Assembly (NCBI GenBank): GCA_934086145.1
Contig: CAKOHV010000006.1
Span: 6,180 to 70,179 of the forward strand
Origin: an uncultured Bacilli bacterium
Lineage (GTDB): Bacteria; Bacillota_I; Bacilli_A; RF39; UBA660
Direction of reading: 5' to 3'
Length of the DNA stretch: 64,000 nt
This document shows positions 44,518-54,297 of this stretch, piece after piece. The notes beneath the pieces are model-generated. The model made no database searches, was not told the origin of the DNA, and was given only the letters and a program-made list of their open reading frames with translations. The stretch's first letter is position 1, and each line of letters begins with the position of its first letter. Both the position numbers and the translations under genes were made by a program.

Positions 44518-45654
44518 ATGGATAATCTAGATTCTAAAAAAAATAACTCTGATATTGTTGTAAATGATAAGATTAATGTTGAAGAAAAAATAGATGAATT
44601 AGTAGAAGAAATCAGAAGTCAAAATTTTCGTGGGACTGATGAGGAAATCAAAATTCAACAAATATTATATTTTGATCGTTATGTTAAGGAGCACATTGAT
44701 TATGCCTTTGCAGCTTTATCGTATCAAGACAATTTATTAAAACAAGGAATAACAAGAATAGATTCGAATCCTTATAAAAGTGCTTTTTTAGATGAAGGCT
44801 TCTTTAAAGAAAATGAACATGGTCAAAGATTTGCTGTATGTGGCAGTATCAGTTCAGTTGCAAATAAAGTTTTAAATAAATTAGGAATAAAATGCTCTTA
44901 TGTTTATGGGCATATTAATATGGGAACACCAGAGAATCCTCATTATGTAGGACATAGATGGAATATCGTTGAACTTGGTAATAAACAATATATGCTCGAT
45001 TTTACTATGGCTATGGTAATCCATAATAAAGATAAAAACGAGGATTATAGAGAAGACGTTTTACGAGTCATAGATAGTGATGATTTGAAAAGTGAATACA
45101 GTTATTTGTTTACTGATTCTCTTGGGACGAAAAAAATAATTGATGGTTTTAAGATTGAAGCAAATGGTAAAGTTAATCATGATGCAATGGATTTGCAAAA
45201 TGCTATAACAGATCCGTATCAAAAGTATCCTAATTTAGGACGAAAACAAGAATCAGAATTTCTAAATATTGGTCGAAAAAAGGATGAGGCTAGTGGGTTT
45301 AATGAATCAAGTAACATTGTTGAACAATCGCCAAGCATAACCCAAGGCTCAGAGACCATTCAATCTAAAAGAATAAATAGTGTATCATCTTTTAAAACAA
45401 AAGAGAACTTTGATTCAAGAAGTCAATCGGAACTTCAAACTGCTAACAAATTAAAAGAAAAAAACATGATTATCAAACAACAAAAAGCTCAACAAAAGAA
45501 CTTAGACAAACCACTAAGTAAGATTTTAACTAGAAAGTCAAACACTAATTCAGAATCTTTAACAGGTGGATATGCTAATCTTGAAATATTAGCGCTTATA
45601 GTAAGCTCTATTGCTACTATTTTAAACATCTTGATATATTATATTTGTAAATAG
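44518..45654 (+). CDS. tail-anchored transglutaminase-like cysteine protease
   Basis: The 378-aa product has a papain/transglutaminase-fold triad: Cys108 in FAVCGSISS, His146 in GHRWNIV and Asp161 in YMLDFT, with the expected spacing. Such domains cleave or cross-link proteins or peptidoglycan peptides. It has no signal peptide. The C-terminal 80 residues end in a single membrane segment (about 353-376) and are related to the tail of the HExxH protein at 28124-29362 (shared SxSE..., QK, KP, GY.N..ILALI pattern). TGGAGATG precedes the start and TGA-TATAAT lies at 44474-44482. Confidence 0.75.
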   Translation: MDNLDSKKNNSDIVVNDKINVEEKIDELVEEIRSQNFRGTDEEIKIQQILYFDRYVKEHIDYAFAALSYQDNLLKQGITRIDSNPYKSAFLDEGFFKENEHGQRFAVCGSISSVANKVLNKLGIKCSYVYGHINMGTPENPHYVGHRWNIVELGNKQYMLDFTMAMVIHNKDKNEDYREDVLRVIDSDDLKSEYSYLFTDSLGTKKIIDGFKIEANGKVNHDAMDLQNAITDPYQKYPNLGRKQESEFLNIGRKKDEASGFNESSNIVEQSPSITQGSETIQSKRINSVSSFKTKENFDSRSQSELQTANKLKEKNMIIKQQKAQQKNLDKPLSKILTRKSNTNSESLTGGYANLEILALIVSSIATILNILIYYICK

Positions 45655-45951
45655 AGTAGAGTATGTAATTTTTTTCAATAGTAATCTTTAATTAACTACC
45701 ATAAAGATTTTCTTTTAAAATAAGGCACTTTTTTATATAACATATTATTCTTTATATGCTTAGCATCGCAATGTTATTATACAAAAAGAGACTTCAATCA
45801 AAGTCTCTTTTGAATACTAATTTTGAGCCAATGTCGTAGATATCTCCAACTTACTCACAATAATAAAAGCTCTTTTATTGCTAACAATAAATTTCTTTAA
45901 TATAAATAAATAATTGCTAAAACTATGTTACTTTATTAAAACTCTAATTTT
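45655..45951. other. intergenic gap between convergent genes
   Basis: No gene is seen. It holds a strong hairpin at 45784-45811 (AAAAGAGACTT / AAGTCTCTTTT, loop CAATCA) that can terminate transcripts from both sides. Confidence 0.7.
45784..45811. terminator. bidirectional terminator
   Basis: Perfect 11-bp stem AAAAGAGACTT / AAGTCTCTTTT with a six-base loop between convergent genes. Confidence 0.75.
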
Positions 45952-46649
45952 TTATCTCTTTACTATATAAAAGGATACTTTTGTCTCTGTCAATCCATGT
46001 TTTGCAGTTATTTCAATATGGTATTCACCTTTTTCTCTTATATATGAAGTTACATCATCAATATATTTGCCAGTATATATTTTTTTATAAGGATTCGTAA
46101 TTCTTGTAATTGCTAAATGGGTATATTTAGTATCAGTATTTTGTTTCATATTTTGCTCATTATTCGTACATTCCATTTGAAGTTTCCCGTAATAGCAACT
46201 ATATGAGTCAATGTCTATTATATATTTATTAGAACCATCATTATAAAAAAAGCAACCTGTATCATCATCTTTAATATAACTATTGCCCATATATACACTA
46301 TTTAGATTAACTAAAAATGGTATGATTGGCATTTTTTTGTTGAAATATATGAAACGGCAATTTGTTTATTATTTACTGTTACATAATAATATCTAGCTGT
46401 AGATGGTGAAGCACCAAAAATATTATATAATTGAATCGTACCAAAAAATATTTTGATCATGGTAATTATTATTAAAATAAGCGATGTAATAATTATTATT
46501 TTCTTTTTTCTTGCTTTCCTTATTTTGTTATCAAGTTTATTCATTTCAATAAGTAATTCCTGGTGCTTTTTTAATTCTTCTTCACTTAATATAACAGTTG
46601 AATTATTTTTATTCACATAACCACACCCATTTATTAAATCGATTACCAT
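45952..46649 (-). pseudogene. membrane protein gene split by an A7 frameshift
   Basis: Two overlapping minus-strand frames read as one protein of about 232 aa: the first (46649-46311) has a charged helix, a membrane segment (about 50-70) and VTVNNKQIAVSYIST; the second (to 45952) continues MPIIPFLVNLN and a Cys-containing extracytoplasmic domain. They meet at a run of seven A (minus strand, about 46325-46331); one more A would restore a single frame. This could be a mutation, a sequencing error, or slippage during expression. No known domain. Confidence 0.65.
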
Positions 46650-47119
46650 TTTTCACTTTATTAACAATATATAGAATTAAATTTTAATAAATAATACAAT
46701 TATGATTGTCACAAAGTATTTAATAAAGTAAATTGAAATTAATAACATATTTTACTCTATAACATTTTTGACATTTATTAAACCTAAAAATTTTTTTGTT
46801 AAAGCTGTACTTCCTTTAGGCAAAGTTATTAAATGCTAGAAAAGTAGTATTATTTATAATGCTTTTTGGTGGTTCTAAGCGAATTAAATCAGAGATGTTG
46901 ATAATTTTAAAAGCTACCATTGCTAACCTTTATGTAGAATTGCAAAAATCACAATAAACACTAATTTTTTTGTTATTCATCAATAAGTATTTCTTGTTCG
47001 ATAAGATTAATCATAAACGCTATCTTTGCTTTAAATGTTTTTTGGTAAAACAAAAAAAATCAATCTTTCGATTGATTCATATATCAAGTTCAATTAAACA
47101 ACTTGAACAAAATTTTTAA
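46650..47119. other. 470-base intergenic gap
   Basis: I see no gene on either strand in most of this gap. The right end (47051-47108) is the terminator of tRNA-Cys. Short scraps of frame are no longer than chance for AT-rich DNA. Confidence 0.6.
47051..47108 (-). terminator. paired hairpin terminator after tRNA-Cys
   Basis: On the minus strand GTTCAA...TTGAAC (47108-47088) is followed by ATCAATC-GAAA-GATTGAT and a run of T (47076-47051). Same layout and nearly the same second hairpin as after ssrA and the pseudo-tRNA. Confidence 0.85.
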
Positions 47120-47193
47120 TGGAGGGGCCTACCGGATTTGAACCGGTGCTCAAGGAGTTGCAGTCCTTTGCCTTACCACTTGGCTAAAGCCCC
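47120..47193 (-). tRNA. tRNA-Cys (anticodon GCA)
   Basis: A 74-base cloverleaf on the minus strand with encoded CCA: acceptor GGGGCTT paired with the 3' strand, D-arm GCC-AAGTGGTAA-GGC, anticodon stem AAGGA/TCCTT with loop CTGCAAC (GCA), and T-arm CCGGTTCAAATCCGG. Confidence 0.95.
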
Positions 47194-47232
47194 ATTTGTA
47201 TGCGAAAATATTCACACCTTCACATACATCTC

Positions 47233-47261
47233 ATTTTACACTAAACCCTTTGCTTTGTCAA
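47233..47261 (-). promoter_or_regulatory. tRNA-Cys promoter
   Basis: On the minus strand consensus TTGACA (47261-47256), 17-base spacer, TAAAAT (47238-47233), 40 bases before the tRNA. Confidence 0.8.
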
Positions 47262-47336
47262 TTATTCCATTTCAATAAAATCGAAAAACACACGTTTTTT
47301 TGTAAATTGTACTCTTTACTCTAAACTAAAGCCAGT

Positions 47337-48548
47337 TTATTTAAAATATTTTATTGTAAATGTTGAGCCTTTTTTTAAAATTGAATCAACAATTATATAG
47401 CCATTATCTTTTTCAATAATTTTTTTAGCCAGTGCTAATCCTATTCCAATACTATTTTCTGATGAATTTTTTCCTTTGTAAAATCTTTCAAAAATATGTT
47501 TTAAATCTTCTTTGTCAATGCCGACTCCATAATCTTTTATAATTATTTTAGTAAATAAATCATTTGTATTATAGCTTATCTCAATTATGGAATTTTCTGA
47601 GGAGTGTTCGACACAATTTTTTACAATGTTTGTCAAAGCTTCTACTTGCCAGTTATAATCACAAAATAATTTTTCGTTTTTATTCCCTTTAATAATTATA
47701 TTTATATTTTTTAAATCACATAAAATAGCCAAATTATCTTTAACTTCTTCCAACATACTGTTGATAAACACTTTGTTATCAACAAATGTTATTGTGTCTG
47801 CATCAAATTTTGAAAGCTTTAGTAGAGATTGAATCAAAAAATTAATATGAATTACTTTTTTATGGATATTTGTTAACATCTTTTTTTCATTTTCGTTATC
47901 AATACTATTGTCTTTTAATAAATTTTCAATCATTAGTGTCATTGAAGTTAATGGTGTTTTAATTTGATGCGAAATATCAGATAATGAATTCTTTAAAGAA
48001 GCCTTTTCATTTGTTAAATTGATAGTTTGTTCATTTAACTTGACTGCAGTTTTATATATTTCATTTTTCAAAATAGAAAGTTCATCTTCATTATTTTTTA
48101 AAATATCAAGTTTGTAGTTATTATTGTTAATTTCTTTTAAATAACTAGTAATTTCTTTTATTTTATTATTTTCATTCTTTTTATAAATAATAAATACATA
48201 TAATATCAAAATAATATATATTATTAAGACAATACTATTTACTATAATAATTTCTTTAATAATTTTTTCTTCTTTTAAACTGATGTTATTTTCTTTTATA
48301 TCTATGCCATATCTTTTTAATAATTGACTATTCTCTAACTTATTACTATTTAATATTTTTACAATGTCTTCTTCCTCTAAATTAGGGTATTTTTTTTGTA
48401 CTTCATTAATGATGTTGGCAATTAATAAATTATTAGTATACTGTGTCTTTTTTAAAAATGAAAAGTTAATTGTAATTAAAATTCCTATTAAAAATAAAGT
48501 TAAAACGCTAAAATATATAATTAAATTTTTAAAGTTTTTATTTTTCAT
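47337..48548 (-). CDS. sensor histidine kinase of an ABC-transporter-linked two-component system
   Basis: The 403-aa product has two membrane segments (about 8-30 and 100-122) around a 70-residue extracytoplasmic loop, a HAMP-like/coiled region, the phospho-acceptor His194 in SDISHQIKTPLTS, the N box IVKNCVEHSS and the G boxes DYGVGIDKEDLKHIFERFYKG and SIGIGLALAKKI (in part). ATG 48548 overlaps the end of the response regulator gene by 11 bases, so translation is coupled. Last gene of a four-gene operon with a MacB/BceAB-type transporter. Confidence 0.93.
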   Translation of the reverse strand: MKNKNFKNLIIYFSVLTLFLIGILITINFSFLKKTQYTNNLLIANIINEVQKKYPNLEEEDIVKILNSNKLENSQLLKRYGIDIKENNISLKEEKIIKEIIIVNSIVLIIYIILILYVFIIYKKNENNKIKEITSYLKEINNNNYKLDILKNNEDELSILKNEIYKTAVKLNEQTINLTNEKASLKNSLSDISHQIKTPLTSMTLMIENLLKDNSIDNENEKKMLTNIHKKVIHINFLIQSLLKLSKFDADTITFVDNKVFINSMLEEVKDNLAILCDLKNINIIIKGNKNEKLFCDYNWQVEALTNIVKNCVEHSSENSIIEISYNTNDLFTKIIIKDYGVGIDKEDLKHIFERFYKGKNSSENSIGIGLALAKKIIEKDNGYIIVDSILKKGSTFTIKYFK

Positions 48549-49197
48549 CACTATCAATGCGATAACCAATTCCTTTTAAGGTAATGATTATGTTATCTCC
48601 TATCTTTTCTCTTATTCTTTTTAAATAAACAGTCACTGTATTATCATTAACTTCATTTCCTGTGCAATCCCATATGTATTCAATAATCATTTCTCTCGTC
48701 ACAACTTTATTTAAATTATTAATAAGTAACATAAATATTTTCAATTCTAAACTAGTTAACTTTATTTCTGTATCATTTTTATATATTGTCATTTTATCTA
48801 CATCAATAATTACATCTTTAATTTTTATTTGATTATTATTAGCATATCTTCTCACAATCTTTTTGATTCTAAGAATTAACTCTCTAGACAAAAAAGGTTT
48901 AGTGATATAATCTTCAGCTCCGTTTTCAAGGCAAGAGACTATTGATTCCTCGTCATCTTTAGCTGTCAAAAAAATTGTTGGTTTATCAAGTTCTTTAATA
49001 AATTTACAGTATAAATCATACCCATTTCCATCATTTAGCATGATATCTAATATAAATAAATCAAAATTACTTTCATAAATAATTTTTCTTGCTTCTTTAT
49101 AGGTCTTAGCACATACAACTATATATCCTTCTTTTTCTAAAAGACATTGCAAATTATTTAAAATATCGGTATTATCTTCTACTAAAAGTATTTTCAT
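48538..49197 (-). CDS. OmpR-family response regulator
   Basis: The 219-aa product has a receiver domain with the acidic pocket (VEDN), phosphorylated Asp51 and TKPF lysine, and a C-terminal winged helix (VTREMIIEYIWDC, NTVTVYLKRIREKIG, LKGIGYRI). It should regulate the adjacent ABC transporter genes. Its stop overlaps the kinase start. Confidence 0.93.
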   Translation of the reverse strand: MKILLVEDNTDILNNLQCLLEKEGYIVVCAKTYKEARKIIYESNFDLFILDIMLNDGNGYDLYCKFIKELDKPTIFLTAKDDEESIVSCLENGAEDYITKPFLSRELILRIKKIVRRYANNNQIKIKDVIIDVDKMTIYKNDTEIKLTSLELKIFMLLINNLNKVVTREMIIEYIWDCTGNEVNDNTVTVYLKRIREKIGDNIIITLKGIGYRIDSDEK

Positions 49198-49251
49198 ATT
49201 CCACCTCCCCAGTATTATACAATATTATTAAAAAAAACATCTAAGGAATTG

Positions 49252-51936
49252 TTAGATGTTTTCATTACGAATTGTTTCAATAACATTTTGCTTATTTATT
49301 TTATTAATTGTAAATTTCATTATTAAGAATATTAAAATAAATACTGCACAAATAGAAATTAGTATTGCTCCAATTGGTAAAGAGTAGGTTATACCAGATG
49401 AGTCATTAAGTCCTTTATATATCAATAATGATAATCCTAAACCTATTGGTATACCAATAATTAATGATTTTACTCCGTAAAATAAACTTTCTAAACGAAT
49501 CATTCTATTAAATTCTTTCTTTGTCATCCCAACACTTCTAAGAATAGCAAATTCTTTACTTCTTAATTCCATACTAGTTGTTATTGTATTAAATATATTC
49601 GTAATTCCAATTAAGGCAATAACAATAATAAATCCATATAAGAAAATAGCAACTAAAGTAAAGAATGAATTCATTTGTTTTACTTCTTCATTTAAATTAT
49701 ATAAATTATATTCATAGTTTTTTCCAATATATTGTTCTATTTCATCTTGAATATTATCAGCATTTTCAGCATCTAAATAGATCATTTCAGTATCTGTTAT
49801 ATTTCCATCAGACAATGTTTTATTAAAATATTCATCACTAACTACAATGATAGGGGTACTTGAAAAGTAATATTGTAAACCGAAAGGTCTTTCTGTTGTA
49901 ACTGATACCAAAGTAAGTTCATACTTTTTATCATTGCTGTATAACATTAATTTATCATCTTTTTTATTTTTAAATATATTAATTGATTTTTTTATTACCC
50001 CGTCACCATTTGGATCATTAACCCAAGTAATAGAGTTGTTAATTAATATTCCTTTATCTTTAGCATCATCATAATTTATATTTAATTTTTTTAAATAATC
50101 TTTATAAGATTTATCTCCTACACGATAAACCAAAATAGTTGTTTCATTATCTAAAGTTATTTTATTACCATTTTCATCAACAGATTCATAAGTATCACTA
50201 TCAAAATAGTCATCAGCAAATAAACTTTTGTATTCATCTGTAAATTTTGCATCTTTATTTTTAATACTTAAATATCCATATGATACTATTGCATAATTAT
50301 TAATACCATCAAAAGATGTTACATTATGCATAGCTTTACTTACATCTTTATCTTTTAAATCATAAGTAACACTTACATTATATTCATTTTCCCCATACAT
50401 GTTTTTTACTGATGAAAAAGCTAATTTTATAAAGGAAGCTAAAGCAATAAAGACAGCTACACATACGATAATTGAAATGACAGTTGTACGATATTTCTTT
50501 TTATTTCTCTTTAGATTTTTATATGATATGTCTCCACCAATACCAAATATTTTTTTTATGTATTTAGGACTTTTTATTTTCTTGGCATTTATTTTAATGT
50601 CACCACTATTGGTTATTGATTCTATAGGACTAACTTTAGAAGCCTTATGAGCACTTCCCCAAGCTGATAAATACAATGTAATAAAGCCAATTAAAATTGC
50701 TATAAAGACTGGGTAAATGTTAAATGCAAATACTAATTTAAATCCAACTGACATAAATCCAACTAGAAAAATATTACTAATAATAATTAATAAGTATGAC
50801 GCAATAACACCAAGTAAAATACCTAGTGGAATTCCTATTAAACCTAGTATAAAAGCTTCATAATAAACATTATGTTTAATTTGTTTACTTGTTGCTCCAA
50901 CACTAGCCAACATTCCGTATTGTTTTATTTTTTCTGTTATTGAAATACTAAAACTATTTTTTATACAAAATACTGAAGTAAAAATAATTATAGATACAAC
51001 TATTAGTACAACTACTCCTAAACTACGCATTGTTGATTCTTGAAAACTTCCTTTTTCTAATTCGACTAGGTACGAATTTATATCAAAATTACTACAAATA
51101 GAATTATCTAATTGCTTTGAAATTTCCATACTTTCATCATCAGTAAGGGGATTCTCTCCGGTAATATAATTTTTTAATAAAGTCTCATCAACATCCAATA
51201 TATCAGCAGTTACTTTAAAATCCTCTTTTAAAATCTTCTTATAATATCTAACATAGATATCCAAGTCTTTATTTTTATCATAGTCATCTAAATATGTTAT
51301 AAAAGTATAACCAGGTGCCGTATATGGCTCTATTGTTGTATTAGGTCTTTCAATTATTCCAACAATTTCATAAGTTATTTCTTTAGTCTCTTCTAATTTT
51401 TCCTCATTTTCTTCTGAATATGGATTGTTTTGCCCTAATTCATAGCCATCACTAGTTCTTTTTCCAACTTTCAACGTAATTTTGTCTCCAACTTTATAGC
51501 TAATTCGTCCATTAGTTTTTAAGTGCGTTGGAATAACTATTTCTTTGTTACTTTCAGGTATTCTTCCTTCAACTAAATTTATTCCCAGATTATCAAAACT
51601 TTTTTTGTCAAAGGCTTCTATAAAAGCATAAGGTTTATTTTCATTTTGACAATCTTCTAATGAAGCGTATCCAACTTCTTGTGTTACATAATAATTTTCA
51701 ACATCTCGGTTTTCCTTAAAATATTTTATATTTTTTTCTTCTACATTTCTAAATACATAGTGGAAATTACCTTTTTTACTTATTTCATATTTTATTAAAG
51801 AGGCATTGGCACTAAAGAAGAGGGTAGCTACAGCTGTAATTAAGGCAACTGATAATATAACACCAATGATAGTAACAATTGTCCTTTTTTTATTTAATTT
51901 TAAATTCTTGATCGTTAATTTGTTAAGCAAGTTCAT
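49252..51936 (-). CDS. FtsX/MacB-type ABC transporter permease
   Basis: The 894-aa product has an N-terminal membrane segment, a large extracytoplasmic domain, three segments, a second unit starting at GGDISYKNLKRNKKKYRTT with its own membrane segment and domain, and three final segments: two FtsX-type units. Such permeases do mechanotransmission in antimicrobial-peptide resistance, signalling or lipoprotein export. It lies two bases after the ATPase gene. The double-FtsX form of about 900 aa is common in Bacillota but differs from the BceB layout. Confidence 0.9.
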   Translation of the reverse strand: MNLLNKLTIKNLKLNKKRTIVTIIGVILSVALITAVATLFFSANASLIKYEISKKGNFHYVFRNVEEKNIKYFKENRDVENYYVTQEVGYASLEDCQNENKPYAFIEAFDKKSFDNLGINLVEGRIPESNKEIVIPTHLKTNGRISYKVGDKITLKVGKRTSDGYELGQNNPYSEENEEKLEETKEITYEIVGIIERPNTTIEPYTAPGYTFITYLDDYDKNKDLDIYVRYYKKILKEDFKVTADILDVDETLLKNYITGENPLTDDESMEISKQLDNSICSNFDINSYLVELEKGSFQESTMRSLGVVVLIVVSIIIFTSVFCIKNSFSISITEKIKQYGMLASVGATSKQIKHNVYYEAFILGLIGIPLGILLGVIASYLLIIISNIFLVGFMSVGFKLVFAFNIYPVFIAILIGFITLYLSAWGSAHKASKVSPIESITNSGDIKINAKKIKSPKYIKKIFGIGGDISYKNLKRNKKKYRTTVISIIVCVAVFIALASFIKLAFSSVKNMYGENEYNVSVTYDLKDKDVSKAMHNVTSFDGINNYAIVSYGYLSIKNKDAKFTDEYKSLFADDYFDSDTYESVDENGNKITLDNETTILVYRVGDKSYKDYLKKLNINYDDAKDKGILINNSITWVNDPNGDGVIKKSINIFKNKKDDKLMLYSNDKKYELTLVSVTTERPFGLQYYFSSTPIIVVSDEYFNKTLSDGNITDTEMIYLDAENADNIQDEIEQYIGKNYEYNLYNLNEEVKQMNSFFTLVAIFLYGFIIVIALIGITNIFNTITTSMELRSKEFAILRSVGMTKKEFNRMIRLESLFYGVKSLIIGIPIGLGLSLLIYKGLNDSSGITYSLPIGAILISICAVFILIFLIMKFTINKINKQNVIETIRNENI

Positions 51937-51938
51937 TT

Positions 51939-52610
51939 TTAATCCTCCTCAACAATATGGCCGTCTTCAATTTTTATTATTCTATCTGCCAAGGCAGCAA
52001 TTTCTAAATTATGTGTTATCATAACAATTGTTTGTTTAAATTTTTTATTAGATATTTTTAATAATTCGATAATTTCGTCACTGGCTTTAGAATCTAAGTT
52101 ACCGGTTGGTTCATCTGCTAAAATAATTGCTGGATGGGTAATCATTGCTCTTCCTATTGAAGTTCTTTGTTGTTGTCCTCCTGATAACTCGTTTGGTAAA
52201 TGTGTTCTTCTTTTTTCTAAGCCCAATGTTTTCATTAGATTATTAAGTTCATCTTTATCAACTTCTCTGTTGTCTAATTCCAAAGGTAATACAATATTTT
52301 CTTCAACATTTAAAATTGGAATTAAGTTATAAAACTGATAAATTAGGCCAATTTGTCGACGGCGAAAAATAGCTAAAGTATCATCATCCATTTGATAAAT
52401 ATCTTCACCATTAATAAATACTTTCCCACGTGTTGGTCTATCAACGCCACCAATTAGATGTAACAAAGTTGATTTACCACTACCACTAGCCCCAACTATT
52501 GCGACAAATTCACCTTGATTAACTGAAAAAGAAACATCATCAAGTGCCACAACTCTTGTATCTCCTTTTCCATAAATTTTGGTTAAATTCTTAACTTTTA
52601 ATATTTCCAT
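51939..52610 (-). CDS. ABC transporter ATP-binding protein (MacB/LolD type)
   Basis: The 223-aa ATPase has Walker A GASGSGKST, Q-loop IGLIYQFYNLIP, signature LSGGQQQR, Walker B IILADEPTGNLD and the switch His in MITHN. It powers the permease that follows. ATG 52610 comes after GAAAGGAAG; the longer frame to 52655 covers the promoter (TATAAT on the minus strand at 52638-52633). Head of the transporter/two-component operon. Confidence 0.93.
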   Translation of the reverse strand: MEILKVKNLTKIYGKGDTRVVALDDVSFSVNQGEFVAIVGASGSGKSTLLHLIGGVDRPTRGKVFINGEDIYQMDDDTLAIFRRRQIGLIYQFYNLIPILNVEENIVLPLELDNREVDKDELNNLMKTLGLEKRRTHLPNELSGGQQQRTSIGRAMITHPAIILADEPTGNLDSKASDEIIELLKISNKKFKQTIVMITHNLEIAALADRIIKIEDGHIVEED

Positions 52611-52689
52611 AAATTTCTTCCTTTCTTTTTCAATTATATTCTTTGAAAGTGACAACTAAATGACTTATTAAGCAAATTTCTAATAATCA

Positions 52690-52698
52690 TGTTATAAT
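52690..52698 (+). promoter_or_regulatory. promoter of the ComEC-like hydrolase gene
   Basis: TGT-TATAAT extended -10, 27 bases before the start; divergent from the ABC operon. Confidence 0.5.
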
Positions 52699-52724
52699 TA
52701 ATAAGACAAAATGGAGTGGTACTT

Positions 52725-53618
52725 ATGGCTAGGCGTCAAAAAAACAAATTTAACAAATTTTATTTACTTATCGCCATCTTTTCTATAATCGTTTATTTGT
52801 ATAGTAATTACAATCAACCAGCTAATTCATTACAAGAAGAACAAACGGTTATTAAAGATAACTTAAATGTTTATTTCCTTGATGTTGGTCAAGCTGATAG
52901 CATTTTGATTACTAATGATAATCATAATGTTTTAATTGATGCTGGTAATAATGAAGATGGCCCAAAGTTAGTAAAATATCTAAAATCTTTAAATATAAGT
53001 CATTTTGATTATATTATTGGAACTCATCCTCATGAAGATCACATTGGTGGTTTAGACGATATTATTAATAATTTCGATGTCGATGAGATTATGCTTCCTG
53101 ATGCATACACGACAACCAAAACTTTTGAAGATGTCTTAGATGCTGTGTCCAATAAGAATAAAGAAATAACCATTCCTAAGATTGGTGATACTTTTAAATC
53201 AGGTAATGCTAAGTTCACTGTTATATATACTGACTCTAATACCAAAGATTTAAACAATTCTTCTATTGTCTTAAAGTTAGTTTATGGTCAAAATAGTTTT
53301 TTACTTACTGGTGATGCTACTTCGGTCTCTGAAAAGAAAATGTTAAATCAAAATCTTAAAGCTGATGTTTTAAAAATAGGTCATCATGGCTCGAGTTATA
53401 GTACAAGTGAAGAATTTTTATCAAAAGTTTCACCAAGTTATGCCATAATATCTGTTGGAGCTAATAACAGTTATAATCATCCAGCTCCTTCAACTATTAA
53501 AAGATTAAATGATCATGGTATTCCAATTTATAAAACTAGTGAATTAGGAACTATTTTAGTAACAAGTGATGGAACTACTTTAAAGATAACTAATTTTGCA
53601 ACTGATACGAATGGATAG
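52725..53618 (+). CDS. ComEC-like secreted metallo-beta-lactamase-fold hydrolase
   Basis: The 297-aa product has an N-terminal membrane anchor (about 13-28) and a metallo-beta-lactamase domain: LDVGQADSILI, VLIDAG, the zinc motif THPHEDHIGG (about 104-113), LLTGDA and KIGHHGS. This is the soluble domain type fused to ComEC in competent bacteria, where it is thought to degrade the non-transported DNA strand; free-standing forms are common and of unknown substrate. TGGAG supports ATG 52725; the GTG at 52716 is rejected. Confidence 0.88.
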   Translation: MARRQKNKFNKFYLLIAIFSIIVYLYSNYNQPANSLQEEQTVIKDNLNVYFLDVGQADSILITNDNHNVLIDAGNNEDGPKLVKYLKSLNISHFDYIIGTHPHEDHIGGLDDIINNFDVDEIMLPDAYTTTKTFEDVLDAVSNKNKEITIPKIGDTFKSGNAKFTVIYTDSNTKDLNNSSIVLKLVYGQNSFLLTGDATSVSEKKMLNQNLKADVLKIGHHGSSYSTSEEFLSKVSPSYAIISVGANNSYNHPAPSTIKRLNDHGIPIYKTSELGTILVTSDGTTLKITNFATDTNG

Positions 53619-53625
53619 TGAGTTT

Positions 53626-53844
53626 ATGAAATACGCAATAGATCGTTTTGAAAATAATTTGGCTATTTTAGAGAATCTTGCAACAAAGGAAATTATTGAA
53701 GTAGATATTACTAAATTACCTTCTAACATCCATGAAGGAAGCATTTTAATTGAAAACAATGGAAATTATAATAAGGATTTATCAACAGAGAAGGCAAGAA
53801 GACAACTTATTTTAGCCAAGTTTAATAAATTAAAGAAGAAATAA
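53626..53844 (+). CDS. DUF3006-like small protein
   Basis: The 72-aa product MKYAIDRFENNLAILEN then DITKLPSNIHEGSIL matches the short beta-barrel pattern of DUF3006 (vIDRfEg..A.ve), which commonly follows ComEC-like hydrolase genes, as it does here eight bases after the stop. ATG 53626 fits the family start best; ATG 53611 is possible. Function unknown. Confidence 0.75.
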   Translation: MKYAIDRFENNLAILENLATKEIIEVDITKLPSNIHEGSILIENNGNYNKDLSTEKARRQLILAKFNKLKKK

Positions 53845-53856
53845 CTTCTTTTTTTT
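53832..53856 (+). terminator. intrinsic terminator
   Basis: AAAGAAG-AAATAA-CTTCTTT followed by T, overlapping the stop codon. Confidence 0.8.
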
Positions 53857-53888
53857 ATGCTTAAACATAATATTTTATAGGTGATACT

Positions 53889-54239
53889 ATGAATTTTAAA
53901 ATAGATTTATTTATGGATATAATTTGGTTAGGTACTTTGTGTGGCTTAGTTTCCACTGTTGCTATTCAATTACTTAAAGAAAGTGGTTTATTTTATTATA
54001 AAAAAACTATTACAATAATTAGTATGTTTATTAAATTTTTCTTAGGTGTTACCATTAGTTTAATCTTTACAGATTTAAATTTCTCTTATTGCCTAGCTAC
54101 GGGTTTTACGACTCTAATAGGTGGCCAAGCTATCTATAATAGTTTAAAAAGTAAGAATATAATGAAAAGCAGTTCTGAACTATTTGAGTACGTCGAAGAA
54201 ACTGTTGATAATAGTGAAGATATCAACAAAAAAAGATAG
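53889..54239 (+). CDS. small membrane protein, holin-like topology
   Basis: The 116-aa product has two or three hydrophobic segments (about 10-30, 40-60, 67-85) and a charged C-terminal tail. The length and topology are like phage holin-type proteins, but no sequence motif confirms this and there are no phage genes nearby. AGGTGATACT precedes the start. Confidence 0.55.
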   Translation: MNFKIDLFMDIIWLGTLCGLVSTVAIQLLKESGLFYYKKTITIISMFIKFFLGVTISLIFTDLNFSYCLATGFTTLIGGQAIYNSLKSKNIMKSSSELFEYVEETVDNSEDINKKR

Positions 54240-54297
54240 ACTTTTAAATTTCTATCTTCTTAAGTTAATAGCATTGCTAAATATTCTTCTTTTAGTA

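Noticed and set aside
53889..54239. Phage lysis gene (holin) call for the small membrane protein
   Set aside because: Topology only; no endolysin or phage gene is nearby, so I keep it as a small membrane protein.
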